Of a stretch of 64,000 nucleotides of DNA, positions 8,474 through 18,343 are shown piece by piece. Each line of letters begins with the position of its first letter. Position 1 is the first letter of the stretch. This stretch comes from Pseudomonas chlororaphis (GTDB lineage: Bacteria > Pseudomonadota > Gammaproteobacteria > Pseudomonadales > Pseudomonadaceae). The notes beneath the pieces were generated by a model, which was given only the letters and a program-made list of their open reading frames with translations, had not been told where the DNA came from and made no database searches. The position numbers and the translations under genes are program-made. The stretch is taken from positions 1,860,001 to 1,924,000 of the forward strand of contig NZ_MOAL01000004.1 in NCBI RefSeq assembly GCF_003731765.1, read 5' to 3'.

Positions 8474-9427
8474 ATGGACCCGTACCAACCGCATGTTCTG
8501 AACGTCAACGGCATCCGCTTGAGTGTGCAAGTGGCCGGCCCCGAGCACGGTCGCCCCGTGTGGCTGCTGCATGGCTTTCCCGAGTGCTGGTACTCCTGGC
8601 GGCGTCAGGTGCCGGCACTGGTGGCCGCCGGTTACCGGGTGTTTGTCCCGGAACTGCGCGGCTACGGTGCCAGCGATGCGCCCGACGCGGTGGAGGATTA
8701 CGACCTGCTGACCCTGTGCGCTGACATCCAGGGCGCCATGGACGCCTTCGGCCAGCGCCAGGTGGCGATGGTCGGGCACGACTGGGGCGCCATGCTGGCC
8801 TGGTACCTGGCCCTGCTGGAACCGGAGCGCATCCAGGCCCTGGTGACCTTGTCGGTGCCTTTTGCCGGGCGTCCAAGACGCCCGGCCACCGAGATCATGC
8901 GCGAACTGCATGGCGAGCGTTTCAACTACATCCTCTATTTCCAGACGCCGGGGGTGGCAGAGGCCGAGATGGACGCGGACCTCGACGCCTCATTGCGCCT
9001 GTTTATGGGCAATGCCGGGGCGCTGCTGCAACCACGCCCGGCTGACGCCCGCCTGTTCGACGGGATCCAGGTGCCGAGCGGGTTGCCGGCCTGGTGCAGC
9101 GAGGCGGACTTTGCCCGCTATCGCCAGAGCTTTGCCGGTCGGGGTTTTCGCGGGGCCCTGAACTGGTACCGCAACTTTGAACGCAACTGGCAGCGCAGCG
9201 AGTTTCTGGCCGGGGCCCAGGTGACGCAGCCGACTTTGTTCCTGATCGGCGACCAGGACCCGGTCGGCGTGCTTGAAGCCCACACCCTGAAGCGCATGCC
9301 AGACAGCGTGCCGGATCTGGAAACCCAGGTGCTGGCGGACTGCGGGCACTGGATCCAGAGCGAGCAGGGGGACGAGGTGAATCGCCACCTGCTGGCGTTC
9401 CTCGGCCGTACCTATCTGCCCCGCTGA
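8474..9427 (+). CDS. Alpha/beta hydrolase, epoxide hydrolase-like
   Basis: Enzyme of 317 residues that most likely opens epoxides to diols. Family marks are HGFPECWYSWRRQ (oxyanion HGxP), the sharp turn VGHDWGAMLAW with the nucleophilic Asp, the second acidic region GDQDPVG and the C-terminal catalytic His in DCGHWIQSEQ. AAGGGAG lies 7 bases before the ATG at 8474. It is divergent from the lodA-like gene and convergent with the polyamine oxidase gene, so it forms its own unit. A haloalkane dehalogenase is less likely because the HGFPE and CGHW.Q strings are typical of epoxide hydrolases. Confidence 0.85.
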   Translation: MDPYQPHVLNVNGIRLSVQVAGPEHGRPVWLLHGFPECWYSWRRQVPALVAAGYRVFVPELRGYGASDAPDAVEDYDLLTLCADIQGAMDAFGQRQVAMVGHDWGAMLAWYLALLEPERIQALVTLSVPFAGRPRRPATEIMRELHGERFNYILYFQTPGVAEAEMDADLDASLRLFMGNAGALLQPRPADARLFDGIQVPSGLPAWCSEADFARYRQSFAGRGFRGALNWYRNFERNWQRSEFLAGAQVTQPTLFLIGDQDPVGVLEAHTLKRMPDSVPDLETQVLADCGHWIQSEQGDEVNRHLLAFLGRTYLPR

Positions 9428-9437
9428 CACGCCGGCC

Positions 9438-10736
9438 TTAGCCGAGGGTTTCCCGCAGGCGATGCCACAGCATGCCCAGGGCCAGCAACGGCGCGCGCAA
9501 GGCCGGGCCGCCGGGGAAGGTCATGTGCGGCACTGCGCTGAAAATATCCAGGCCCTGGCTGTGCCCGGCATGGATGGCTTCGGCCAGCAGTCGGGCGCTC
9601 CAGTGGGTCACGTTCAAACCGTGCCCGGAATAGCCCTGGGCATAGAACACGTTGGGGTACTGGCGCAGCCGGCCGACCTGGGGGAAACGATTGGCGGTGA
9701 TGCCGATCTTGCCGCCCCATTGGTAGTCGATGGCCACGTCCGCCAGTTGCGGGAATACCTTGAGCATCTTCGGCCGCATATAACCGGCGATGTCCGTCGG
9801 GTCCCGCCCGGAGTAGTGGCAGGCGCCGCCGAACAGCAAGCGCCGGTCGGCCGAAAGCCGGTAGTAGTCGAGGCCGACTTTCTGGTCGCACAGCGCCAGG
9901 TTCTGCGGAATCAGTTGCGCCGCCAGGGCCTCGGGCAAGGGGGCAGTGGCGATGATGTAGCTGCCCGCCGGCAGCACCTTGCCACTCAGGCGCGGTTCCA
10001 GATCGTCCAGGTGCGCGTTGCAGGCCAGCACCAGGCTGCCGGCACGCACCGTGCCCGTCGCGCACCGCACCTGCACGGTTTCGCCGTGGACCAGCTCCAG
10101 CACCGGGCTGTGTTCAAACACTTTGACCCCCAGCGCAGCGGCCACCCGCGCCTCGCCCTGCACCAGGTCCAACGGGTGCAGGTGGCCGGAGCCCATGTCC
10201 ACCAGCCCTCCGGCGTAGGCCGAAGAACCCACCACTTGGGCCATGTCGGCACGGTTCACCAGGCGGGTTTCGTGGGCGTAACCCAGGGCGGCCAGGCTCG
10301 CTTGCTCGGCCTTGAACGCCGTGAACTGGGCCGGGGTATTGGCCAACTCGCAAAAGCCCCAGCGCAGGTCACAGTCGATACCGTGGCGGGCGATGCGTTC
10401 GGCCACCAGGGCCACCGAATCGATCCCCGCCCGTTGCAGGTACTGCACCCCCTGTTCGCCGACGTAGCGGGCAAAACCACTGACGTCGTGGCCGATGCCA
10501 CGGATCAGTTGCCCGCCGTTGCGCCCGCTGGCGCCCCAGCCGATGCGCTGGCCTTCGAGCAGCACCACCGAAAGCCCGCGCTCGGCCAGTTCAATGGCCG
10601 CGTTGACCCCGGTAAAGCCGCCGCCGACCACACACACGTCGGCCTGCAGGTCGCCGCCCAGTGCCGGGTAATCGGCCATGGAGCGGGCCGAGGCCGCGTA
10701 GTAGGAGCGGGCGTGTTCCAGGTTGGGCCTGCTCAT
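9438..10736 (-). CDS. FAD-dependent gamma-glutamylpolyamine oxidase (PuuB/PauB-like)
   Basis: Flavoenzyme of 432 residues of the DAO family. The dinucleotide fold is VCVVGGGFTGVNAAIELAERG with E at the end of the second strand (VVLLEGQRIGWGASGRNGGQL), and the C-terminal FAD contact is NVFYAQGYSGHGLN. The GWGASGRNGGQ string is typical of PuuB/PauB enzymes, which oxidise gamma-glutamylated polyamines to the aldehyde with H2O2 release. It overlaps the upstream binding-protein gene by four bases, and a PauA-type synthetase gene lies further upstream on the same strand, which supports this substrate class over other amine oxidations. Confidence 0.85.
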   Translation of the reverse strand: MSRPNLEHARSYYAASARSMADYPALGGDLQADVCVVGGGFTGVNAAIELAERGLSVVLLEGQRIGWGASGRNGGQLIRGIGHDVSGFARYVGEQGVQYLQRAGIDSVALVAERIARHGIDCDLRWGFCELANTPAQFTAFKAEQASLAALGYAHETRLVNRADMAQVVGSSAYAGGLVDMGSGHLHPLDLVQGEARVAAALGVKVFEHSPVLELVHGETVQVRCATGTVRAGSLVLACNAHLDDLEPRLSGKVLPAGSYIIATAPLPEALAAQLIPQNLALCDQKVGLDYYRLSADRRLLFGGACHYSGRDPTDIAGYMRPKMLKVFPQLADVAIDYQWGGKIGITANRFPQVGRLRQYPNVFYAQGYSGHGLNVTHWSARLLAEAIHAGHSQGLDIFSAVPHMTFPGGPALRAPLLALGMLWHRLRETLG

Positions 10737-11821
10737 TTGTTGGACTTCACTTTGCTCCAGGAGCGGGTCATCACACGCATGATGGCCGGGCTCGGGGTGC
10801 TGGAGATGTAGAGCTTGTCCAGCACCTCTTGCGGCGGATAGACCTCGGGGTTGTTCACCAGCTCAGGGTCCATGAACGGTTTGGCCGCCGGGTTGGGGTT
10901 GGCGTAGCCGACGTAGGCGCTGACCTTGGCGATCACTTGCGGGTCCAGCAGGTAGTTGATGAAGGCGTGGGCCTCCTTGACGTTGCCGGCGTCGGCAGGA
11001 ATGGCCAGCAGGTCGAACCACAGGTTGCTGCCTTCCTTGGGAATGGAGTAGGCCACGTTCACCCCGTTCTTGGCTTCCTTGGCCCGGTTGGCGGCCTGGA
11101 ACACGTCACCGGAGTAGCCGAAGGCCACGCAGATATTGCCGTTGGCCAGGTCGCTGACGTACTTGGAGGAGTGGAAGTAGGTGATGTAAGGGCGGATCGC
11201 CAGGAGCTTGGCCTCGGCCTTTTGGTAGTCCGCGGTTTTCTCACTGCGCGGGTCCAGGCCCAGGTAGTTGAGCACCGCCGGGAAGACTTCGTCCGGCGAG
11301 TCCATCATCGACACCCCGCACTGGCTGAGCTTTTTCAGGTTTTCCGGTTCGAACAGCACCGCCCAGGAGTCGATCTTGTCGATGCCCAGCACCTGTTTGA
11401 CCTTGTCGACGTTGTAGCCGATGCCGTTGGTGCCCCACAGGTAAGGCACCGAGTGCAGGTTGCCCGGGTCGTTTTTCTCCAGCAGGGCCAGGAGTTTCGG
11501 GTCCAGGTTCTGCCAGTTGGGCAACTGCGCGCGGTCCAGCTTGAGGAAGGCCCCGGCCTTGACCTGGCGCGCCAGGAAGTGGTTGGACGGCACCACCACG
11601 TCGTAGCCGGTGCGCCCGGCCAGCAACTTGCCCTCCAGGGTTTCGTTGGAGTCGAAGACGTCGTAGACCACCTTGATCCCGGTCTTGGCCTGGAAGTCGG
11701 CGAGGGTGGTCTCGCCGATGTAATCGGTCCAGTTGTACACGCTGACGCTGGGCGCGGCCTGGGCCAGGCCGCTGCACAGAACGGCCAGGGCCGCCGGAAC
11801 CACTGCTTTGAATAGACGCAT
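10733..11821 (-). CDS. Periplasmic polyamine-binding protein (SpuD/PotF-like)
   Basis: Binding protein of 362 residues with a Sec signal peptide (MRLFKAVVPAALAVLCSGLAQA). It shows the PotF/SpuD strings VYNWTDYIGETTLADFQAKTGIKVVYDVFDSNETLEGKLLAG, YDVVVPSNHFLARQ and LWGTNGIGYNVDKV. Such proteins capture putrescine or spermidine for a PotGHI-type ABC importer; no permease or ATPase is in this operon, so it must share a transporter encoded elsewhere. It lies between the synthetase and the oxidase genes, linking uptake to gamma-glutamylation. Confidence 0.9.
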   Translation of the reverse strand: MRLFKAVVPAALAVLCSGLAQAAPSVSVYNWTDYIGETTLADFQAKTGIKVVYDVFDSNETLEGKLLAGRTGYDVVVPSNHFLARQVKAGAFLKLDRAQLPNWQNLDPKLLALLEKNDPGNLHSVPYLWGTNGIGYNVDKVKQVLGIDKIDSWAVLFEPENLKKLSQCGVSMMDSPDEVFPAVLNYLGLDPRSEKTADYQKAEAKLLAIRPYITYFHSSKYVSDLANGNICVAFGYSGDVFQAANRAKEAKNGVNVAYSIPKEGSNLWFDLLAIPADAGNVKEAHAFINYLLDPQVIAKVSAYVGYANPNPAAKPFMDPELVNNPEVYPPQEVLDKLYISSTPSPAIMRVMTRSWSKVKSNK

Positions 11822-11860
11822 ATCGACACCTCTTCGGGTTGTTTGCAGGTTATGGAGTGC

Positions 11861-13219
11861 TTACACGCTGAGCAGCAGGAACTCGCGTTCCCAGGAGCTG
11901 ATCACGCGCTTGAAGTTCTCGTGTTCGGCACGCTTGACCGCCACATAGCCACGCACGAACTTGCGCCCCAGGTAGCGTTCGATGGTCGGGCACTCTTCCA
12001 TGTGGGCCAGGGCGTCCTCGATGGTGATCGGCAAGCGCAGGTTGCGCCGTTCGTAGGCGCGGCCTTCCACCGGGGCACTGGGCTCGATGCCTTCGATCAT
12101 GCCCAGGTAGCCGCACAACAAGCTGGCGGCAATCGCCAGGTACGGGTTGGCGTCGGCGCCGGGCAGGCGGTTTTCCACGCGCATCGCCTCGGGGCTGGCG
12201 GTGGGTACGCGCAGGCCGACGGTGCGGTTTTCCTCGCCCCATTCCACGTTCACCGGCGCCGAGGTGTCGGGCAGGAAGCGGCGGAACGAGTTGACGTTGG
12301 GGGCGAACATCGGCAGCACCTTGGGGATGTACTTCTGCAGGCCGCCGATGTGGTGCAGGAACAGTTGGCTTTTCTCGCCGTTGGCGTCGACGAAAATCGG
12401 CTTGCCGGTGCCGATCTCCACCACGCTCTGGTGCAGGTGCATGGCGCTGCCGGGCTCGTCGGCAATCGGCTTGGCCATAAAGGTCGCGGTGACGTTGTGC
12501 TTGAGCGCCGCCTCGCGCAGGGTGCGCTTGAACACGGTGATCTGGTCGGCCAGGTCGAGGGCGTCGCCGTGGCGGAAGTTGATCTCCATCTGCGCCGGGC
12601 CGTCTTCGTGGATCAGCGTGTCGAGGTCCAGGCCCTGGGCTTCGCACCAGTCGTAGACGTCTTCGAACAGCGGGTCGAATTCGTTGGCGGCGTCGATGGA
12701 GAACGACTGCCGGCCACTTTCGGCGCGGCCCGAACGGCCCAGGGGCGCCTTGAGAGGCAGGTCCGGATCTTCGCAGCGCTGGGTCAGGTAGAACTCCATT
12801 TCCGGGGCAACGATGGGCTGCCAGCCTTGGTCGGTGTACAGCTGCAGGACTTTTTTCAGCACGTTGCGCGGCGACAGCTCCACCGGGTTGCCGAACTTGT
12901 CGAAGGTGTCGTGGATCACGATGGCGGTGGGTTCGATGGCCCAGGGCACCACGTACATTCCTGCGGCGTCGGGGCGGCAGACCATGTCGATGTCGGCCGG
13001 GTCGAGCAGTTCGTAGTACAGGTCGTCGTCGACAAAATCCCCGGTTACCGTTTGCAGCAAGACACTTTCCGGCAGGCGCATGCCGCGCTCATGGAGGAAC
13101 TTGTTGGTGGGGGCGATCTTGCCGCGGGCGATGCCGGTCAAGTCGCTGACCACGCACTCTACTTCGGTAATCTTGTGATCTTTCAGCCAGGAGGAAAGCT
13201 GATCGAAAGGGGCGTTCAT
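11861..13219 (-). CDS. Gamma-glutamylpolyamine synthetase (PauA/PuuA-like, glutamine synthetase family)
   Basis: Type I glutamine synthetase-like ligase of 452 residues. Visible marks are ECVVSDLTGIARGKIAPTNKFL at the N terminus, MEFYLTQR (metal-binding ME.E region), DGPAQMEINFRHGDALDLAD, the ATP-site string FMAKPIADEPGSAMHLHQS and NRLPGADANPYLA. The divergent N-terminal beta-grasp sequence marks it as a PauA/PuuA/SpuI enzyme instead of GlnA. It should attach glutamate to a polyamine, the first step before the adjacent oxidase. I chose the start at 13219 (MNAPFDQL), preceded by GAGGT. The upstream extension to 13318 runs through the promoter region. Confidence 0.88.
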   Translation of the reverse strand: MNAPFDQLSSWLKDHKITEVECVVSDLTGIARGKIAPTNKFLHERGMRLPESVLLQTVTGDFVDDDLYYELLDPADIDMVCRPDAAGMYVVPWAIEPTAIVIHDTFDKFGNPVELSPRNVLKKVLQLYTDQGWQPIVAPEMEFYLTQRCEDPDLPLKAPLGRSGRAESGRQSFSIDAANEFDPLFEDVYDWCEAQGLDLDTLIHEDGPAQMEINFRHGDALDLADQITVFKRTLREAALKHNVTATFMAKPIADEPGSAMHLHQSVVEIGTGKPIFVDANGEKSQLFLHHIGGLQKYIPKVLPMFAPNVNSFRRFLPDTSAPVNVEWGEENRTVGLRVPTASPEAMRVENRLPGADANPYLAIAASLLCGYLGMIEGIEPSAPVEGRAYERRNLRLPITIEDALAHMEECPTIERYLGRKFVRGYVAVKRAEHENFKRVISSWEREFLLLSV

Positions 13220-13371
13220 AAAGACCTCGTCAATGGGTTCGGCTGCGTCGGGGGAGGTCGACAATGCTTCCCCTGCGGCGCATTGGCGACTATCTTGGGC
13301 GACCCTTGTGTGTTCCATCTATCCACTTTAAGCAGCACCAAAACGCACCAAACGAGTGCGTAAGGTCTCCC

Positions 13372-14277
13372 ATGACAGCGTCCAGTGCGTTCCAGGTCCA
13401 AGCCTTCAAGACCGTCGATGTGGCCGAGCAAATCCGCGCCACCCCAGGTTGGGTCCAGCAATACCAGCAGATGTCCCCCGGGCATTTTGCCGGGCAGGTG
13501 CGCTACCTCGACCTGCAAGGCGTGGAGATCTACGAGGAGTGCATGAACACCCGGGTCGAGCAGAATTTCAGCGCGCCCCAGGGCGCCTTGGCGTTTTGTT
13601 TCGACCGCAGCGACAACGCCCTCTACCTGCTCAATGGCGAGAGCCGCAACATCTGGATCACCCCCGAGAACTACCAGGAAGTGGCGGTGGTGTTCGGCCC
13701 TGAATTCGTCCAGCGCCAGGGCCTGGGCATGGAACGCCTCAACGGCTTGTTCATGTCCCCCCTCAATGGCCAGCAGAACGCGCTGTTCGGCCGCTGGCTC
13801 AGCAGCACCCTGACCCAACTCTCGCAAACCTTCGACCCGCCCAGCCGCGACGCCTTGACCCAGCAACTGCTGGAAGACTGCCTGTACCTGCTCGACAGTG
13901 CCTGCGTGGGCCTGGAGCGTGGCGCCTTGCAGCGCCGCAGCGAGGAGCGGGCGATCATGCAGCGGGTTGGGGAATGGGCCGCAGACGCGGCGGAAGACAG
14001 CGTCAACCTGCTGCAACTGGCCGACGTTGCCGGGGTGTCCCTGCGCCAGCTGCAAAGTGCCTTCAAAGCCTTTACCGGCCTGGCCCCGGCCCACTGGCTG
14101 CGCCTGCGCCGACTCAATGGCGCGCGCCGCGAACTGCTGCGCCGCAACGCCGAGGACACCACCGTGGCCGAAGTGGCCATGCACTGGTCGTTCTGGCACC
14201 TGGGGCGCTTCTCCAGCAGCTACCGGGCGCTGTTCAAAGAGCTGCCCAGCGAAACCCTGAAGCGCCGCAGCGCCTGA
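13372..14277 (+). CDS. AraC-family transcriptional regulator, probable control of the polyamine genes
   Basis: Regulator of about 301 residues. The N-terminal half is a ligand-binding cupin-like domain. The C-terminal third holds two helix-turn-helix motifs (NLLQLADVAGVSLRQLQSAFKAFTGLAPAHWLRLRRL and VAEVAMHWSFWHLGRFSSSYRALFKELPSETL). The second matches the AraC signature. I chose the ATG at 13372 (MTASSAFQ). The gene is divergent from the synthetase gene with a 152-bp shared promoter region, so it most likely controls the polyamine operon. The overall look resembles EutR-type regulators, so an amino-alcohol ligand is an alternative. Confidence 0.8.
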   Translation: MTASSAFQVQAFKTVDVAEQIRATPGWVQQYQQMSPGHFAGQVRYLDLQGVEIYEECMNTRVEQNFSAPQGALAFCFDRSDNALYLLNGESRNIWITPENYQEVAVVFGPEFVQRQGLGMERLNGLFMSPLNGQQNALFGRWLSSTLTQLSQTFDPPSRDALTQQLLEDCLYLLDSACVGLERGALQRRSEERAIMQRVGEWAADAAEDSVNLLQLADVAGVSLRQLQSAFKAFTGLAPAHWLRLRRLNGARRELLRRNAEDTTVAEVAMHWSFWHLGRFSSSYRALFKELPSETLKRRSA

Positions 14278-14413
14278 GTGCCAGGCGCTGTTTCGGTTCA
14301 GCTTCAGTCGCCCCAGCACCTTCAGATAGTCGGTCTAAGCTAAGGCTCACCGGTGTCGATAGCCTGACAACGCAGTGACTCTTTCCCACACCACTGTCTG
14401 CAATGGGTGCCTT

Positions 14414-15727
14414 ATGTTTAACAATGGACTGAAAAAAGACCTGCTGGCGAAAGATGCTGAACTCCTGTCCCTGCGACAGCTGCTGGCGGGGCTGAGTGAA
14501 GAAATGATTTCACTGACCATCGACACGGAATTTCGCATCCTGGCTTTCAACCCGTTATTCAGCAAAGCCCTGGGCTACCGCGACGACCAATTGATCGGTC
14601 GGCCGATGATGGACATCGTGCCCGGTTACGTTAAAAACCTGCCGTGTTTTCGCAACTTCCAGGACGCCGTCGCCCGCGGCACCTCGGTCAGCGACGACTA
14701 CCGCTACCTGCGGGCGGACGGCAGCCTGGCCTGGTTTCGCGCGGCCTGGCAGCCCATCCGCGACATCAACGGCACGCTCCTGCATGTGCAATGCCTGGCC
14801 ACCGACGTCACCGCCAGCGTCGAACAGGCCCGGGAAAACGAATCCTTCATCAACGCCCTGTTGCGCTCCACGGCGGTGATCGAATTCGACCTGAGCGGCA
14901 AGATCCTCAAGGCCAACGACCAGTTCCTCAACGCCGTGGGCTACAGCCTGCCGCAGATCCTCGGCAAACATCACAGCATCTTCTGCGAACCCCAGGAAGC
15001 GGCCAGCCCGGCCTATGCCGAGTTCTGGAAAAAGCTCAACCGCGGTGAGTTCGTTGCCGACCGCTTCAAGCGCATCGACAGCGCCGGCCGCGTGGTCTGG
15101 CTGGAAGCCACCTACAACCCGGTCTACGACACCGAAGACAACCTGTGCAAAGTGGTGAAGTTCGCCACCGTAGTCAGTGACGAAGTGGCGCGCCAGGAAG
15201 AGGTGAACAGCGCCGCCAGCACCGCCTTCGATATCTCGCAAAAAACCGACCTCAGCGCGCAACGCGGGGCCACGGTGGTCAAGGACACGGTGCAGACCAT
15301 GAGCCAGATCGCCGAGGAAATGCAGGCCGCGTCCGAAGGCATCGAAGCCCTGGGCAAGCAGTCGCTGTTGATCAGCTCCATCGTCCAGACCATCGGCAGC
15401 ATCGCCCAGCAAACCAACCTGCTGGCCCTCAACGCTGCCATCGAGGCAGCCCGCGCCGGCGAACAGGGCCGTGGTTTTGCCGTGGTCGCCGACGAAGTCC
15501 GGCAACTGGCCGGGCGCACCAGTTCGGCCACCGAAGAGATTGTCGCCGTGGTCCAGCAGAACCAGAAGCTGGTGGACGAGGCCGTGCGGGGTATGGCCAA
15601 CAGCAAGGACAAAGCCGTGGAAGGCCTGGGGCTGGCTGCTCAGGCCGGGGACGTGATCGTCGAAATCCAGGAAGGCGCCCGGCAAGTGGTGGGGGCGGTA
15701 GGGCGCTTTGCCAAACAGTTGAACTGA
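14414..15727 (+). CDS. Soluble double-PAS methyl-accepting chemotaxis-type protein (BdlA-like)
   Basis: Protein of 437 residues without membrane segments or signal peptide. PAS domain 1 covers about residues 25-135 (DTEFRILAFNPLFSKALGYRDDQLIGRPMMDIV). PAS domain 2 covers about 145-255 (DLSGKILKANDQFLNAVGYSLPQILGKHHSIFC). The signalling domain follows with the highly conserved hairpin tip IGSIAQQTNLLALNAAIEAARAGEQGRGFAVVADEVRQLA. This order and the absence of membrane anchors match BdlA of P. aeruginosa, which links redox or carbon sensing to biofilm dispersal. I chose the ATG at 14414 (MFNNGLKKDL) because family members start this way; 14375 is an alternative. Confidence 0.85.
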   Translation: MFNNGLKKDLLAKDAELLSLRQLLAGLSEEMISLTIDTEFRILAFNPLFSKALGYRDDQLIGRPMMDIVPGYVKNLPCFRNFQDAVARGTSVSDDYRYLRADGSLAWFRAAWQPIRDINGTLLHVQCLATDVTASVEQARENESFINALLRSTAVIEFDLSGKILKANDQFLNAVGYSLPQILGKHHSIFCEPQEAASPAYAEFWKKLNRGEFVADRFKRIDSAGRVVWLEATYNPVYDTEDNLCKVVKFATVVSDEVARQEEVNSAASTAFDISQKTDLSAQRGATVVKDTVQTMSQIAEEMQAASEGIEALGKQSLLISSIVQTIGSIAQQTNLLALNAAIEAARAGEQGRGFAVVADEVRQLAGRTSSATEEIVAVVQQNQKLVDEAVRGMANSKDKAVEGLGLAAQAGDVIVEIQEGARQVVGAVGRFAKQLN

Positions 15728-15741
15728 GCCATGAGGGGAAG

Positions 15742-15777
15742 GCCGGGCAGTGTGCAAGCGCATGCACATTGCCCGGC
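15742..15777. terminator. Bidirectional hairpin between convergent genes
   Basis: Fifteen-base-pair stem (GCCGGGCA, a G-T wobble, TGTGCA) around a six-base loop, sitting in the 54 bases between the stop codons of the BdlA-like gene and czcS. There is no long T-run, so termination efficiency is uncertain, but position and stability fit a shared convergent terminator. Confidence 0.6.
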
Positions 15778-15781
15778 ATGG

Positions 15782-17187
<1,406 letters not shown>

Positions 17188-17191
<4 letters not shown>

Positions 17192-17862
17192 TCCCGAGCC
17201 TCCAGCACATAACCGACGCCGCGTAGGGTATGGATCAGTTTGCTGTCGAAAGGGTCGTCGATCTTGGCCCGCAGGCGCCGGATCGAGACCTCGACCACGT
17301 TGGTGTCGCAATCAAAGTTCATGTCCCAGACCAGGGAGATGATCTGGGTCCGCGACAACACCTCGCCGGATTGGCGCATCAGCAGGTGCAGCAGGGCGAA
17401 TTCCTTGGTGGTCAGGTCAATGCGCTGCGCACCGCGAAACGCTCGGTGCCGGCCTGGGTCCAGCTCCAGGTCGGCGACCTTGAGCACCTCGGGCACGGCC
17501 CGTTGTTCGCTGCGTCGCAACAGGCTGCGCACCCGGGCCAGCAGCTCGGGAAATTCGAAGGGCTTGACCAGGTAGTCGTCGGCGCCCAGGTCCAGGCCGC
17601 GGATCTTGTCGGCCAGGCGCCCCCGGGCGGTGAGCATCATCACCCGGGTGTTGCTGCTTTGCCGCAGGTGCTCAAGCACCCCCCAACCGTCCATGTGCGG
17701 CAGGTTGACGTCGAGGATCACCAAGTCATAGATCTGCTGGCGGGCCAAGTGCAGGCCGTCGGTGCCGGAGTTGGCACGGTCCACCACATAACCACTTTCC
17801 GTCAGGCCCTGATGCAAGTATTCGGCAGTTTTAAGCTCGTCCTCAACGACAAGGATTCGCAT
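17188..17862 (-). CDS. czcR: OmpR-family heavy-metal response regulator CzcR
   Basis: Response regulator of 224 residues. The receiver domain has the acidic pair VVEDE, the phosphoacceptor Asp in DLVILDVNLPHMDGW, Thr in MLTARG and Lys in YLVKPFEFPELLARVR. The C-terminal winged helix ends RTQIISLVWDMNFDCDTNVVEVSIRRLRAKIDDPF..KLIHTLRGVGYVLE, where the NVVEV.IRRLR.KID string is typical of CzcR/CopR/IrlR. It is first gene of czcRS and divergent from czcCBA across 481 bases. Candidate binding sites are described at czcC, the small exported protein and oprD. Confidence 0.92.
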
Positions 17863-18171
17863 GGTGTTTTACCTTTTAAAGAGTGGGGATATTCAATAAG
17901 GCAGAAGGCTAAGTTGTTATTGTCGTGGGCTGCCGATGGATGTTGATAAACAGTGCTTAAGGATCTTTCGAGGTTTTAAGTGATGGACTCCATCGAGGCG
18001 GTATGCACCGCAGGCTAAAGCCTGTAGTCGCTACAGGGTCAATCGGTGGCGTGATTTAAGTGCCGATAAATCAATGTCTTGTGACAATTCGCCGCAGCCT
18101 TTCAGGTTCGTTCAAAGCGCTGCATGGATGCCCTGAGACGACAAGTGCTGCCGGGCGGATATCTGTCCTGT

Positions 18172-18187
18172 ATATGTTTCTACATAT
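18172..18187. promoter_or_regulatory. Perfect inverted repeat ATATGT-N4-ACATAT
   Basis: Six-base arms with a four-base spacer in the AT-rich centre of the czcR-czcC intergenic region. Protein-binding is inferred from symmetry alone; it could serve either promoter. Confidence 0.35.
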
Positions 18188-18261
18188 TGCCAATTAATGG
18201 GGTGAAGTCCCTTAGTTGGGCGGATATTAATCCACAACCCCTGTTCCTGACGGTGGATTAC

Positions 18262-18295
18262 GGATTTGTAATAGTGCAGTCACCTTGCTGATAAG
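18262..18295 (+). promoter_or_regulatory. Candidate CzcR operator of czcCBA
   Basis: The block GGATTTGTAAT followed by TCACC and a TTGC..ATA tail aligns with blocks 24700-24730 and 26242-26272 read on the minus strand (shared core TTGTAAT or ATGTAAT, then TCAYC, then CTCGCG/TTGCTG). A -10-like TACATT at 18306-18311 is 17 bases after CCTTGC, so the motif would overlap the -35 position, as OmpR-type activators usually do. The alignment was made by eye. Confidence 0.5.
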
Positions 18296-18343
18296 TGCCG
18301 ACTTCTACATTCACGCCACAGAAGTCTGAGCACCACAGGAAGT

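Larger units (their letters stand above)
17863..18343. other. 481-base divergent control region czcR / czcC
   Basis: No credible gene is seen. It holds two overlapping small hairpins at 18011-18036 (CAGGCT-AA-AGCCTG and CTGTAG-TCG-CTACAG), a perfect inverted repeat ATATGT-N4-ACATAT at 18172-18187, and at 18262-18295 a motif also found before the small exported protein and oprD genes. A -10-like TACATT lies at 18306-18311. Confidence 0.55.

Noticed and set aside
8474..9427. Link of the epoxide hydrolase-like gene to the StyA-like oxygenase as one pathway
   Set aside because: They are about 35 kb apart with separate neighbours; no sequence sign of joint control was seen.
18011..18036. Overlapping hairpins in the czc control region as a REP element
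   Set aside because: Only one copy was noticed in the window and it lacks the usual flanking REP arms, so a repeat family cannot be supported.
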